Assembly (NCBI RefSeq): GCF_001563285.1
Contig: NZ_CP005188.1
Location: 315,501 to 379,500, forward strand
Source of the DNA: Sphingobium sp. MI1205
Lineage (GTDB): Bacteria; Pseudomonadota; Alphaproteobacteria; Sphingomonadales; Sphingomonadaceae
Length of the DNA: 64,000 nucleotides
Direction of reading: 5' to 3'
Position numbers and translations under genes: made by a program. Of the stretch, positions 24,141 through 32,667 are shown piece by piece (positions within the stretch are counted from its first letter, which is position 1; each line of letters opens with the position of its first letter). A model generated the notes under the pieces. That model saw only the letters and a program-made list of their open reading frames with translations, did no database searches and had not been told where the DNA came from.

Positions 24141-25087
24141 AGGCGCGAAAGCGGGCAGAGGCCGCGCTCGACATCAAAACTCGCAAGCCGATAACGATGG
24201 ATGAGGCCGCTGGGCTCTACGAGACGAAGTTGCGCAAGGAGGGCCGCTGGAGCGCATCGTCTGAGACTTGGCTGGACAATTTCGTGAATGCCATCGGCCC
24301 CCGCACATTCATGTCCGACGTCGATCACACGGACGTCGGCACTTACTTCCGGCAGCGCGCCGCGCTGATCGAAGGCTCCAGTGTAAATCGAGAGATCGAT
24401 GTCGCCCGCGCTTTCTGGCGCGCGACCGAACGGGCGCGCTATGACGTCGGCGAAATGCCGGACTGGGGCGCGATGCGCTACGCAGTGAAGGAGCATGACC
24501 CGCGCGAACTGCAATTCGATGAAGAAGACCGGCTGCTCTCGACAATCCGCGAAGATTACCAGCCATTCGTCAAGTTCGCCCTGCTGTCAGGCTGGCGCGT
24601 CTCGGAAGTTCGGACCCTCCTGTGGTCCGATCTCGACGTGCCCGCCAAGGTGGCGTGGCGAACAGTGAAGGGCGGCAATCGTATCAAGCGCCCGCTCACC
24701 ACGGACATGATCGTCCTCATAGCGACGCAGCCGCAGGCATGCCCGCAGGTCTTCACCTATGAATGCCAGCAGAGCCGCCAGAAGCGCCGCAAGGGGCAAC
24801 GCTACCCGATTTCCAAGGATGGCTGGCGGAAGGTTTGGGGCGAGGCTCTGACCGCCGCCGAGATCGATAATTTCCGCTTTCACGATCTGCGCCACACGCG
24901 CGGGACGCGCATCCTGCGCCAGACCGGCAATTTGGCCGCCGCGCAGAAAGCCCTAGCACACAAGAATATCCGCACCACGTTGCGCTATGCTCATGCGTTT
25001 GATGATGACGTGCGCAAGGCGCTGGAGGCGTCGGAGTCCCGAATTATTCCCGAAGTGGTTGCGACGGAGACGAAGAAAAGCGCCTAA
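24026..25087 (+). CDS. Phage tyrosine integrase
   Basis: 353 residues. N-terminal SAM-like arm/core-binding region, then the catalytic domain with the first arginine in SGWRVSEVRTLLWSDLD, the HDLRHTRGTRIL motif, and the tyrosine in TTLRYAHAFDD. Next to a tRNA-Val fragment and oriented toward it, so it made this junction. Last gene of the early operon. Confidence 0.92.
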   Translation: MSVYKPKNSTIYLFDFQHRGRRFHGSTGQKTKREAERVEARKRAEAALDIKTRKPITMDEAAGLYETKLRKEGRWSASSETWLDNFVNAIGPRTFMSDVDHTDVGTYFRQRAALIEGSSVNREIDVARAFWRATERARYDVGEMPDWGAMRYAVKEHDPRELQFDEEDRLLSTIREDYQPFVKFALLSGWRVSEVRTLLWSDLDVPAKVAWRTVKGGNRIKRPLTTDMIVLIATQPQACPQVFTYECQQSRQKRRKGQRYPISKDGWRKVWGEALTAAEIDNFRFHDLRHTRGTRILRQTGNLAAAQKALAHKNIRTTLRYAHAFDDDVRKALEASESRIIPEVVATETKKSA

Positions 25088-25119
25088 ATACAAGGCGATG
25101 GATCGAGCGGGGAATTTCC

Positions 25120-25157
25120 GTGTAAACGAGACGCTCTACCAACTGAGCTAATCGCCC
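25120..25157 (-). pseudogene. 5' half of tRNA-Val(TAC): right attachment site of the prophage
   Basis: On the minus strand the first 38 nt are a perfect tRNA-Val 5' half: GGGCGAT acceptor strand, D-arm GCTC-AGTTGGTA-GAGC, and anticodon loop TTTACAC (anticodon TAC). The next 20 nt do not pair as an anticodon/T-arm and are 7 nt too short, although an ATCGCC that could close the acceptor stem follows. The gene cannot be functional here. Identity ends in the anticodon loop, so the recombination core probably ends there. Confidence 0.78.
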
Positions 25158-25240
25158 GTTACCGCACGCCAATCCGGTGCAGCCGGAGCGGGCCTATCTA
25201 GGCGAATCGGCGCGCGGGTCAAGCATTGATGATGATCGGA

Positions 25241-26245
25241 TCAACCGCAAAGAAAGCGGCGGCTGGCCGCGAACCAGCGAGTCAGCGCTTCGGCGGTGTC
25301 TTCGGTGAGGGCGATGAACACGCGGCGGCCGTCCTGTGGATCGGCCTGACGACGAACGATGCCTTTGTCCGTCAGCGTTCGGATCCAGCGCAGCGCGGTC
25401 GTCGGCGGTACGGCGGAGGCGATGCACAGGCTGGAAACGGAAACACGCTCCTGCTCCAGCCGCGCCGCCAGCAGATCGAGCAGCATGTCCCAGGCCGGAT
25501 CGGCGAACAGGTCGCCGGGCAGGAAATCCTCGCGCAGCCGCCTTGATCGCAACAAATCCCTGACCTGCGACGCGTCGAGTGCGGTTGTATCCGTTATCGA
25601 CTGGTCGCTGCCCATTGGCTCGACCGCCGGCATGCCGATATAGTCGCTGGAGCGGTCTGATATGCGTGGCCCCAGCGCGAAGGATGGCGTGGCATGGCGC
25701 GGCCGGGATGTCAGAGCCTCCAGCGTACGGGCAAGCCGACTGACCTCTTCGCTCAATTGCTGCAAGCGAATGCCTTCGCTTTCCTGATTGACCTCATGAA
25801 GGGTGCGCTGCGGCGTAGCGCTTCCAGCGGTCAGCAGCGCCGCTGCGAGATCGGCATGATCCGGTGCACAGAGCAATTGCGTTCGCTCGCTTCGGATGCA
25901 GGCAAAGGCCAGATCGACCGTGTCCATCCCGGCGACAAGGATGACCGACAGGTCATTCTGCATTGCCAGCGTCTCAACCTGCACCAGCAGGCGTTCGAGC
26001 AGGATGGATGGTTGCGTGCAAAACAACAGGATGACGTCGCATCCCACCTGCATGTCCAGCCGCAAGGAGGCCTGTTCCAGCCGGACGATGTCCAGCAGCC
26101 GGAATTGGGCGGCGCGGGCGAGACCGTCAATATCATCAAGGAAGATGTCGTCAGCCAGGATGAGCAGGCCAGCGCGCTGGTCTTTCATCCCGTAGCTTTC
26201 CTCCATCCCGGCGCCAAAGTCGGCCGAGGAACGATCCATTTCCAC
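25241..26245 (-). CDS. MarR-like winged-helix regulator with N-terminal receiver-like domain
   Basis: 334 residues from a GTG preceded by AGGAG. Residues about 22-135 form an alpha/beta domain with no clear phospho-acceptor signature. A short coiled coil and linker follow. The C-terminal 85 residues are a MarR-type winged helix: SSLCIASAVPPTTALRWIRTLTDKGIVRRQADPQDGRRVFIALTE. First host gene after the prophage. Target and ligand unknown. Confidence 0.7.
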   Translation of the reverse strand: MEMDRSSADFGAGMEESYGMKDQRAGLLILADDIFLDDIDGLARAAQFRLLDIVRLEQASLRLDMQVGCDVILLFCTQPSILLERLLVQVETLAMQNDLSVILVAGMDTVDLAFACIRSERTQLLCAPDHADLAAALLTAGSATPQRTLHEVNQESEGIRLQQLSEEVSRLARTLEALTSRPRHATPSFALGPRISDRSSDYIGMPAVEPMGSDQSITDTTALDASQVRDLLRSRRLREDFLPGDLFADPAWDMLLDLLAARLEQERVSVSSLCIASAVPPTTALRWIRTLTDKGIVRRQADPQDGRRVFIALTEDTAEALTRWFAASRRFLCG

Positions 26246-26490
26246 CCATTATCTCCTGTCCCTGCTTTGTTCCGAGCTTATCGGGAATATGGCGGCCGTG
26301 CGCCGGATCTCTCCTCCATATTGGAGGGTGTGATCGCCTCCTTCCGTCCGATGCTCGCTTGCCGCTACGAAATGCAAGGGGTCAAGCGCTGCTGCCGCCA
26401 AAATGGCGCGGCTTTTCGCCGAAGTGGGGAGAGCGTCAGCGCGGATTTTATTATATCCGAAATGGACTCATTTTATTGGGCAGATTTACC

Positions 26491-27342
26491 TCAAACTGCC
26501 GTTTTTCTGGCAAAATAGATGTAAAGTTCCCGCAGCCGGGTCGCCATGGGGCCCGGCGCTCCGTCCCCAATCTGTCTGCCATCGATGCTGATGACCGACT
26601 GGCAGAGCGTCGATGCGCTCGTGATGAAAGCTTCAGAAGCGCCTAGGGCTTCTTCGACGGTAAAGGGGCGATGCTCGACCATGATGCCGCTTTCCTCCGC
26701 AAGGGCGGTGAGTGCTGCCCCGGTGCAGCCCGCCAGCACCGCCTGGGAATAGGGGCGGGTGATGATGCCTTGTTCGGTCACGAGAAAGGCGGTCGATGAC
26801 GCGCCTTCGGTAACAAACCCGTCCTCCACCATCCACGCCTCTTGCGCACCCGCATGGACCGCAATCTGTTTTGCCATTGCTTGCGCCAACAGCCCGACGC
26901 TTTTGATGTCACGCCGCGCCCAACGCAGGTCCGGCGTTGTCACGACTGCTATTCCGGTGCGTGCAGCAGGGCTATCCAGAAAACGCTTCGCCTGGACGAA
27001 CATGACCAGGGTCGGCTGCAGGTCGGGAGAGGGCAGGAAGTCTCGGCTGACATCAGCGCCCCGCGTCAGTTGAAGATAGATCAGCCCTTCTTCCAGATCG
27101 TTGCGCGTGGCCAACTCCCTCTGCGCCGCTTCGATCTCCGTGGAGGGAAGAGGGAGTGTGAGACCAATCGCAGCTGCCGATCGTTCCAGCCGGGCGAGGT
27201 GCGATGCGCTATCGACCAGCCTTCCTTCGATGACGGCGGTGACCTCATAAATGCCGTCCGCGAACAAAAATCCACGATCAAGTACAGATACGCGGGTTTC
27301 GGCGAGGGGCAAGAACGCACCATTGAGATAGGCTATCGACAT
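26491..27342 (-). CDS. dat: D-amino-acid aminotransferase, class IV PLP family
   Basis: 283 residues from the ATG at 27342, chosen because the family begins with the strand SIAYLNG. ETRVSVLDRGFLFADGIYEV, the PLP-lysine region DIKSVGLLAQAMAKQ, and the cofactor loop EDGFVTEGASSTAFLV are all present. It interconverts D-alanine and D-glutamate with their oxo acids for peptidoglycan. A related branched-chain aminotransferase is possible, but the overall pattern favours D-AAT. An ATG at 27354 is the alternative start. Confidence 0.8.
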   Translation of the reverse strand: MSIAYLNGAFLPLAETRVSVLDRGFLFADGIYEVTAVIEGRLVDSASHLARLERSAAAIGLTLPLPSTEIEAAQRELATRNDLEEGLIYLQLTRGADVSRDFLPSPDLQPTLVMFVQAKRFLDSPAARTGIAVVTTPDLRWARRDIKSVGLLAQAMAKQIAVHAGAQEAWMVEDGFVTEGASSTAFLVTEQGIITRPYSQAVLAGCTGAALTALAEESGIMVEHRPFTVEEALGASEAFITSASTLCQSVISIDGRQIGDGAPGPMATRLRELYIYFARKTAV

Positions 27343-27422
27343 GAGGGGACACATTTCTCCCGCGCGACAATGCGCGATGCAGCGATCTTGCCGGGGGAGG
27401 GTCCTAGGTCAAGCGAGGATCG

Positions 27423-28823
27423 TCACCCCATCGCCTTCACGCGCTCGCCTATGCCCCGCAATTCATGAACGAAGCGCGCCCGTTCCGCCTTCTTGCGCAT
27501 TTCGTCCGGCACCCGCAGGAGGAAGCTGGGATGCACCGTGACCCAGCCCTCCATGCCATTGTCCAACGCGATGGGTGCCCCTCGTGTCCGGCTGATCGTC
27601 ACTGCCTTGCCCAGCATGGCTCGCGCAGCCGTGGCTCCCAGCGCTACCACGATGCGAGGACGGAGAAGATCCAGCTCCTGGTCGAGCCACCACCGGCACG
27701 CCTCGATTTCCGGCGTGTCCGGCGATTGGTGGATACGTCGCTTGCCACGCCGCTCATGTTTGAAATGCTTGACCGCATTGGTGACATATATGCTGTCCCG
27801 GTCGATCCGCGCCTCCTCCAGCGCCCGGTCAAGCAGCTGGCCCGCAGGTCCAACGAAGGGGTGTCCAGTGACATCTTCCTGATCCCCCGGTTGTTCGCCG
27901 ATGAGGACCAGCCGAGCGTCAAGTGGGCCTTCACCAAAGACCGTCTGGGTTGCATCCTTGTAGAGATGGCAACGAGTGCAACTCATCGCCTCCCCCAGCA
28001 ACATCTTCCATGCGCCCTTTATGTTAGACGGCCTTGCGGGAGCCTTTGGCGGGGTGGCGATCATGGCTGCCTCCCGAGCCTGTGCTCCTGCGACCATTTC
28101 GGGGATGAGCGCGGCTTCCGGCAGATTGCGCCAATATTTCTTCGGCATTTCGGACAGCATGGCGCGCTGCTTGAGCCGGGCCGGGTTGAATATTGCCGCA
28201 TAATAGCTTTTCCACACCTCTTCGACCGGATCACTCGCAGGCGTATCCGATCGCGTCGCACCTGGTCCCTCGCTCAACGTGTTGCCGTCCCAATGGATGC
28301 TGGCTTCAGGCGTCAGGATTGACCAGCGCATTGATGCAAAACGGCGGACAAAAAATCCCGCATTGGCGCGGACGATATGATGATCGGGTTCGAACCAAGC
28401 GACGAAGCGGGACGTGCCGCCGTCTTCCTCGACCTCCCGGAAGCGTACGAAGGCACGCATCTTGTGGATGTCTCGCCTCACCCCTCTCGCCAGCGCTTCT
28501 ACGCGGCGTACCAGCGGATCAGCCCGATCTTCCATCCGCGAGGGCCTTTGCCTCACTCTGAGCAGCAGGTTGTAAAGGAGGGCGAAGCGTTCCCCGTCCC
28601 GATGCAGAATTGCGCTGTCCGCCATTTCCAGAAATGCCCGAGGTACGGAAAAAGGGCGGGCCAGATCGACCGTAGGCAACTCGTCGAAGGGCAGAAGAGA
28701 CGCCGCCTGTCCGGCAACGCACCAGTCAATTTCTTCCGCTGCGACATTGGCCAGCGCAAACCGCCTAGCCGCCGTGCGCCATTCATCGAAATCGTCGGGC
28801 CTGCTAAGCAGCGCCTGATACAT
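27423..28823 (-). CDS. DUF4130 / UdgX-type uracil-DNA glycosylase fusion
   Basis: 466 residues. The first about 230 are a DUF4130 domain (DDFDEWRTAARRFA at the start). The rest is a family 4-like uracil-DNA glycosylase with iron-sulfur cysteines (SCTRCHLYKDATQTV), the GEQPGDQED active-site motif and the UdgX-specific KRRIHQSP loop near residue 358. UdgX can form a covalent bond to DNA at uracil through that histidine. A GAGG Shine-Dalgarno overlaps the upstream stop, so it is coupled to the hemerythrin gene. The usual radical-SAM partner is two genes upstream. Confidence 0.88.
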   Translation of the reverse strand: MYQALLSRPDDFDEWRTAARRFALANVAAEEIDWCVAGQAASLLPFDELPTVDLARPFSVPRAFLEMADSAILHRDGERFALLYNLLLRVRQRPSRMEDRADPLVRRVEALARGVRRDIHKMRAFVRFREVEEDGGTSRFVAWFEPDHHIVRANAGFFVRRFASMRWSILTPEASIHWDGNTLSEGPGATRSDTPASDPVEEVWKSYYAAIFNPARLKQRAMLSEMPKKYWRNLPEAALIPEMVAGAQAREAAMIATPPKAPARPSNIKGAWKMLLGEAMSCTRCHLYKDATQTVFGEGPLDARLVLIGEQPGDQEDVTGHPFVGPAGQLLDRALEEARIDRDSIYVTNAVKHFKHERRGKRRIHQSPDTPEIEACRWWLDQELDLLRPRIVVALGATAARAMLGKAVTISRTRGAPIALDNGMEGWVTVHPSFLLRVPDEMRKKAERARFVHELRGIGERVKAMG

Positions 28824-28830
28824 TCTTGCC

Positions 28831-29295
28831 TCAGTCGGCGTTTTCCGCCCGTTGCAATTCGGCCGGCTTGCGCCGGGCGAAGGTTGCAGCGAGCTTCTGT
28901 TCCTCTTCGGTCGTCAACTCGGCAGCAGCGTCAGGGAACATCTCCTCTTCCTCCTCCTCAATATGGTGGAGGTAGCGCTTTTTCATCTTGTCGAAAGTTT
29001 CGCGCCATGCGGTACTGTTAAACTCCTGCTCGTGGAGTTCCTCCAGATAATCGTCGATTTCCTTATGCTCCGAGACGCTATGCTGCGCGTCTTCTCGCAA
29101 ATCAGGGCGAGCGAGCATCGTGGCATAGAGCGTTTCTTCTTCGGCAGCGGCGTGTGCGGTCACTTCCACTCGAAACTGCTCGAACAGCTTTGCCAGCCGC
29201 TCATTGTCACCCGTCGCATCCGCCATCTTGTCGAACAACTGGCGATGGGCGTCGTGGTCCTGCTTAAGGCGATCGAAAATGGTGGCGTCAGCCAT
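28831..29295 (-). CDS. Hemerythrin HHE domain protein
   Basis: 154 residues from the ATG at 29295. Histidines and glutamates of the di-iron site are visible: DHDAHRQLF, TAHAAAEEETLY, SEHKEIDDYL, and HHIEEEEEEMFP. Bacterial HHE proteins bind oxygen or respond to redox and NO stress. It lies between a membrane protein gene and the UdgX gene, 7 bp from the latter; whether it serves the repair proteins or is a passenger is unknown. Confidence 0.85.
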   Translation of the reverse strand: MADATIFDRLKQDHDAHRQLFDKMADATGDNERLAKLFEQFRVEVTAHAAAEEETLYATMLARPDLREDAQHSVSEHKEIDDYLEELHEQEFNSTAWRETFDKMKKRYLHHIEEEEEEMFPDAAAELTTEEEQKLAATFARRKPAELQRAENAD

Positions 29296-29353
29296 ATGTG
29301 CTCCTCTTGTTTCAGAGGGCACAACGAAATGGATGACCCTTTGGGTCCGTAGT

Positions 29354-29710
29354 TCAGCCGAACAGAAAGCGGAAGATTATGGCGACCGGTATCCACAAAA
29401 GGCTGCTGGCAATGCTGGTCAGCCAGAGTTGTACGACATCGCGGCGGAAACGCAGGTCAAGCCCCGCGCCGGAAAGGCCGCTCTCGTCAAACAGCTCCCA
29501 GCGGCGTTCAAGACCGCGGGCGGCTATAGCAAAACCAGCGATGGCGATGATGATGGCAAGGTGCAGCACGAGCGAACCGCCCAACTTGGCGACGATCCCG
29601 ATCTGTAGCAGGCAGCAAGCGACAAGCGCGGTGGCCAGATGGCTGCTCATCCGCTTGGCGTAGCGACCGCCATGCGATTGCGGAGAAGCATTTTTGAACA
29701 GCGTCGCCAC
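29354..29710 (-). CDS. Small integral membrane protein
   Basis: 118 residues, GTG start with GGAGG ten bases upstream. Hydrophobic segments at about residues 24-42, 45-63 and 93-116. A polar loop contains ERRWELFDESGLSG. No family recognised. It lies in the radical-SAM to UdgX cluster on the same strand, 74 bp after the radical-SAM stop. Confidence 0.55.
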   Translation of the reverse strand: MATLFKNASPQSHGGRYAKRMSSHLATALVACCLLQIGIVAKLGGSLVLHLAIIIAIAGFAIAARGLERRWELFDESGLSGAGLDLRFRRDVVQLWLTSIASSLLWIPVAIIFRFLFG

Positions 29711-29784
29711 CAGCGTTACCCCTCCATTCCCTGCTCAGAGGAAAACATGAAGTGCAACGCATATCAACGGCAAAATTCGCTGCT

Positions 29785-31035
29785 TCAGGCAAAAAGCTCG
29801 AGTTGAGTCGCGGCGGGATCCAGCCGCCTTTTGAGGTCTACGCTGTCGATCAGATGTAGCGGCCGCCAATCGCTTGCGATCAGGAACGGCCGCAGCTTGG
29901 AGATCGAGTTGGTCAGGCGGGCGACATCTGCCAGTTTCAGGCGGCGCTCTCTACGGCTCGCAATGATGCGATCGACTGCCCTCACGCCAAGACCTGGCAC
30001 ACGTAGCAGCATTTCCCGCGCGGCCTTGTTCACATCAAGTGGAAACATGTCCCGGTGTCGCAGCGCCCAGGCCAGTTTGGGATCTATGTCAAGCGGAAGG
30101 TGCCCTGTTTCAGGGTCCGTCGCCTCTTCAAGATCGCGCACCGAAAAGCCATAGAAGCGCATCATCCAATCCGATTGATACAGACGATGTTCGCGAAGAA
30201 GCGGTGGACGTTTGAGCGGCAGGACGCTGCTGGGCGAGGGGATAGGTGAAAAGGCGCTATAATAGACGCGGCGCAATGCATGTTTGTCATAGAGTGTCCG
30301 CGCCCGGCGGAGGATGGTGCAATCATTCGATCCATCGGCGCCGACTATCATTTGCGTCGATTGACCCGCCGGGGCGAAGCGGGGCGCATGGCGGTAACGC
30401 TTCCTTGCGTCACCCATATCCTCGATCGTCGTGCGCAGATCCTTCATAGCGCCTTCGATCCGCGCGCCATTCTTTTCAGGCGCCAGCCGTTTCAGCCCCT
30501 GTTCGGTCGGCAGTTCGACGTTGATCGACAGCCGGTCTGCATAAAGTCCGGCCTGACGCGTTAATTCAGTGTCAGCGTCCGGAATGGTCTTCAGGTGGAT
30601 ATAGCCGCGAAAGTCGTGCTCCTCACGCAGCGTGCGAGCGACCTCGATCAGCTGCTCCATCGTATAGTCCGGCGATCGGATGATGCCGGAAGACAGAAAA
30701 AGCCCCTCGATATAATTGCGGCGGTAGAAGTTGAGCGTCAGTGCGACGATTTCCTGCACGGTAAAGCGGGCGCGGCGCACACTGCTCGACCGGCGATTGA
30801 TGCAATAATGACAATCGAAGATGCAACTGTTGGTCAGCAGGATCTTGAGCAGCGAAATGCATCGGCCATCAGGCGCATAGGCGTGGCAGATGCCCATGCC
30901 CTCGGTTGATCCCAGTCCACCTTTACGCCCGGACAGGCTGTCACGCCTTTTCGTACCCGACGACGCGCAGGAAGCGTCATATTTGGCTGCGTCTGCGAGG
31001 ATTTCGAGTTTCTGGACAGTTGAAAGGATAGGCAT
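29785..31035 (-). CDS. Radical-SAM protein of the putative UdgX-linked DNA repair/modification pair
   Basis: 416 residues from the ATG at 31035. The open frame continues upstream but that part belongs to an aldolase relic. The CIFDCHYC motif (71-78) binds the 4Fe-4S cluster, followed by the FLSSGI region; the C-terminus has a helix-hairpin-helix (LRVPGLGVRAVDRIIASRR), suggesting DNA binding. This family is regularly paired with DUF4130-UdgX proteins and is described as a putative DNA modification or repair enzyme. A LexA-type box ends 2 bp before the ATG, leaving no room for a ribosome site on this start, so the mRNA may be leaderless. Confidence 0.85.
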   Translation of the reverse strand: MPILSTVQKLEILADAAKYDASCASSGTKRRDSLSGRKGGLGSTEGMGICHAYAPDGRCISLLKILLTNSCIFDCHYCINRRSSSVRRARFTVQEIVALTLNFYRRNYIEGLFLSSGIIRSPDYTMEQLIEVARTLREEHDFRGYIHLKTIPDADTELTRQAGLYADRLSINVELPTEQGLKRLAPEKNGARIEGAMKDLRTTIEDMGDARKRYRHAPRFAPAGQSTQMIVGADGSNDCTILRRARTLYDKHALRRVYYSAFSPIPSPSSVLPLKRPPLLREHRLYQSDWMMRFYGFSVRDLEEATDPETGHLPLDIDPKLAWALRHRDMFPLDVNKAAREMLLRVPGLGVRAVDRIIASRRERRLKLADVARLTNSISKLRPFLIASDWRPLHLIDSVDLKRRLDPAATQLELFA

Positions 31036-31037
31036 AT

Positions 31038-31052
31038 GTTCATGGTATGTTC
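31038..31052. promoter_or_regulatory. LexA (SOS) box, GTTC-N7-GTTC
   Basis: GTTC at 31038-31041 and GTTC at 31049-31052, separated by exactly 7 bp. This is the alphaproteobacterial LexA consensus; on the minus strand it reads GAAC-N7-GAAC. It ends 2 bp from the radical-SAM ATG and is well placed to block its promoter. Confidence 0.78.
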
Positions 31053-31189
31053 TTATCTTGTCCATGTCCTTGATGCAGATTGGTATCGCCTCAGCTTTCC
31101 CCCACCTCGGAACGATGGGTGATCCCTTCAAAGTCGTAATAGGCGATTCGCCCGGCAAAAGCCGCCGCTTAGAAATTTGTCGGCCGCAA

Positions 31190-31560
31190 TCCTTCCTGGG
31201 TCGAGCTGCCATCCCCGCCGTTGTATGTGTATGGATGATGCAATGGGCGTCGGGCATAATGCGGTGAAACACGCTATGCTGGGTAAAGCCGGCGCGGTTT
31301 ACCGGATAGACGCTGCCATCGAGCACATGACCGTCGATATCGATCTTGACCAGATTCGACGCCGTTACTTCGGAATAAAGAAGGTCGAAGGGATTGATCA
31401 GGAAGGCGTTTTCCTCACCCGGAACAGGCAGCGTTATGTGATTATAGATAAGCTCCGACCAGCCCATATGGCCGAATATGCGGTAGCAGGCCGCCAGCTG
31501 CCGACGGGCTTCCCACTCTGCTGCTGACGCATCGGGAAGGAAATGGCACTTGCCATGGCG
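31190..31560 (-). pseudogene. Truncated class II aldolase/adducin gene
   Basis: The minus strand encodes a class II aldolase N-terminal half: [49 protein letters not shown] and the zinc-binding HCIIHTHTTAGMA. The reading frame has lost its ATG: the only ATG nearby is one frame off. The sequence ends after AGMA, so the C-terminal half is missing. The frame runs open into the radical-SAM gene only by chance. The whole gap 31036-31780 holds nothing else recognisable apart from the LexA box. Confidence 0.75.
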
Positions 31561-31780
31561 TTCCTCCTCCTGTCTTGTGCACCCGACTGTCTCTCTTGAG
31601 GGCACTGCTTCGAGTGGAACGGCTTTAGGGTTGAATTTGGCCGACTCTGCTGATAGGGCGCGCCCCACACGGCGCAGGCTGGCCTGCGACGACTCATCGC
31701 TATTACGTTCGGTAGGCCCGTCGGGAGGGGTTTTTGTCTCCTGGCGATCAGGCCTCTTTCGACTGGAGTTTGACTGGCTT

Positions 31781-31987
31781 ATGCAAATCATCGTTCGCGA
31801 CAACAATGTCGACCAGGCCCTGCGCGCGCTCAAGAAGAAGCTGCAGCGTGAGGGTGTGTATCGCGAGATGAAGTTGCGCCGTCACTACGAAAAGCCGTCG
31901 GAAAAGCGCGCCCGCGAAAAGGCGGCTGCGGTTCGCCGCGCGCGCAAGCTGGAACGCAAGCGCGCTGAGCGCGACGGCGTCCGTTAA
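31781..31987 (+). CDS. rpsU: 30S ribosomal protein S21
   Basis: 68 residues: [20 protein letters not shown], then the basic [23 protein letters not shown] tail. Full length for the alphaproteobacterial protein, which binds 16S rRNA near the 3' end and helps initiation. The longer open frame upstream is chance; alignment fixes the start at 31781. Confidence 0.95.
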   Translation: MQIIVRDNNVDQALRALKKKLQREGVYREMKLRRHYEKPSEKRAREKAAAVRRARKLERKRAERDGVR

Positions 31988-32061
31988 GACCTTCGTTATT
32001 CGGGGCGGCTGTCCGGCCGTCCCAATCCTGCTGATCATCCGCACCTGCGAGGCTTAGGTCC

Positions 32062-32622
32062 ATGTCCACGACCGCTGTTCCCCTTCGTCCCATCGCCAAG
32101 GGGTCGCTCACGCGTCTTTGGATCGGCGTTGCAGCCGTGGCGGTCGCCGCTGGCGGATTGGCCTGGGCCGGGCAGCGCGGCGTTGAGCCTTCCCCTGCGA
32201 GCTATCTGGCACGCAATGCGGGTGAGGAGGGCGTCGTGACCACCGATTCAGGGCTGCAGTACAAGGTGCTGGAGGAAGGCGAAGGCCCTAGTCCGACGGC
32301 GGCGGATGTTGCGCTGGTGGGCTATAAGGGCACTTTGCTCGACGGGACCGTCTTCGATGAAAATCCGCAGACCGCTATGCCCGTCGATGGCGTGGTCCCC
32401 GGATTCTCCGAAGGGCTGCAGAAGATGCAAAAGGGCGGCAAGTATCGCCTCTGGATCCCGCCGCAGCTTGGCTATGGCGAGCAGGCGGCTGGTCCTATTC
32501 CTGCCAATTCGGTGCTGGTGTTTGACGTACAACTGCATGATTTCAAGTCAAAGGCAGACATCATGCGGATGCAGCAGATGATGCAGCAGGGCGCTACCCC
32601 GCCACCATTGCCGGGCAACTGA
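32062..32622 (+). CDS. FKBP-type peptidyl-prolyl isomerase, membrane-anchored
   Basis: 186 residues. One N-terminal hydrophobic segment (about 20-36) anchors or exports it. The FKBP domain starts near residue 60: TTDSGLQYKVLEEGEG, VGYKGTLLDGTVFDE, VPGFSEGLQKMQKGGKYRLWIPPQLGYGE, VFDVQLHDF. Catalyses proline isomerisation in periplasmic protein folding. Followed by a strong bidirectional terminator. Confidence 0.9.
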   Translation: MSTTAVPLRPIAKGSLTRLWIGVAAVAVAAGGLAWAGQRGVEPSPASYLARNAGEEGVVTTDSGLQYKVLEEGEGPSPTAADVALVGYKGTLLDGTVFDENPQTAMPVDGVVPGFSEGLQKMQKGGKYRLWIPPQLGYGEQAAGPIPANSVLVFDVQLHDFKSKADIMRMQQMMQQGATPPPLPGN

Positions 32623-32642
32623 TCGGATTACTAGCGTTAGAT

Positions 32643-32666
32643 AAAGGCCCGGTTTTCCGGGCCTTT
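32643..32666. terminator. Rho-independent bidirectional terminator
   Basis: AAAGGCCCGG, loop TTTT, CCGGGCCTTT: a perfect 10-bp stem with A/T tails on both sides, between the FKBP gene and the convergent transporter gene. Confidence 0.9.
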
Positions 32667-32667
32667 C

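Noticed and set aside
25093..25157. Intact tRNA-Val with a phage-restored 3' half
   Set aside because: The region after the anticodon loop is 7 nt too short and does not form the anticodon or T stems, although the last ATCGCC could close the acceptor.
29785..31833. A single 682-residue aldolase/radical-SAM fusion protein
   Set aside because: The aldolase part is truncated and lacks a start, and a LexA box lies just before an ATG that gives the radical-SAM family's normal length.
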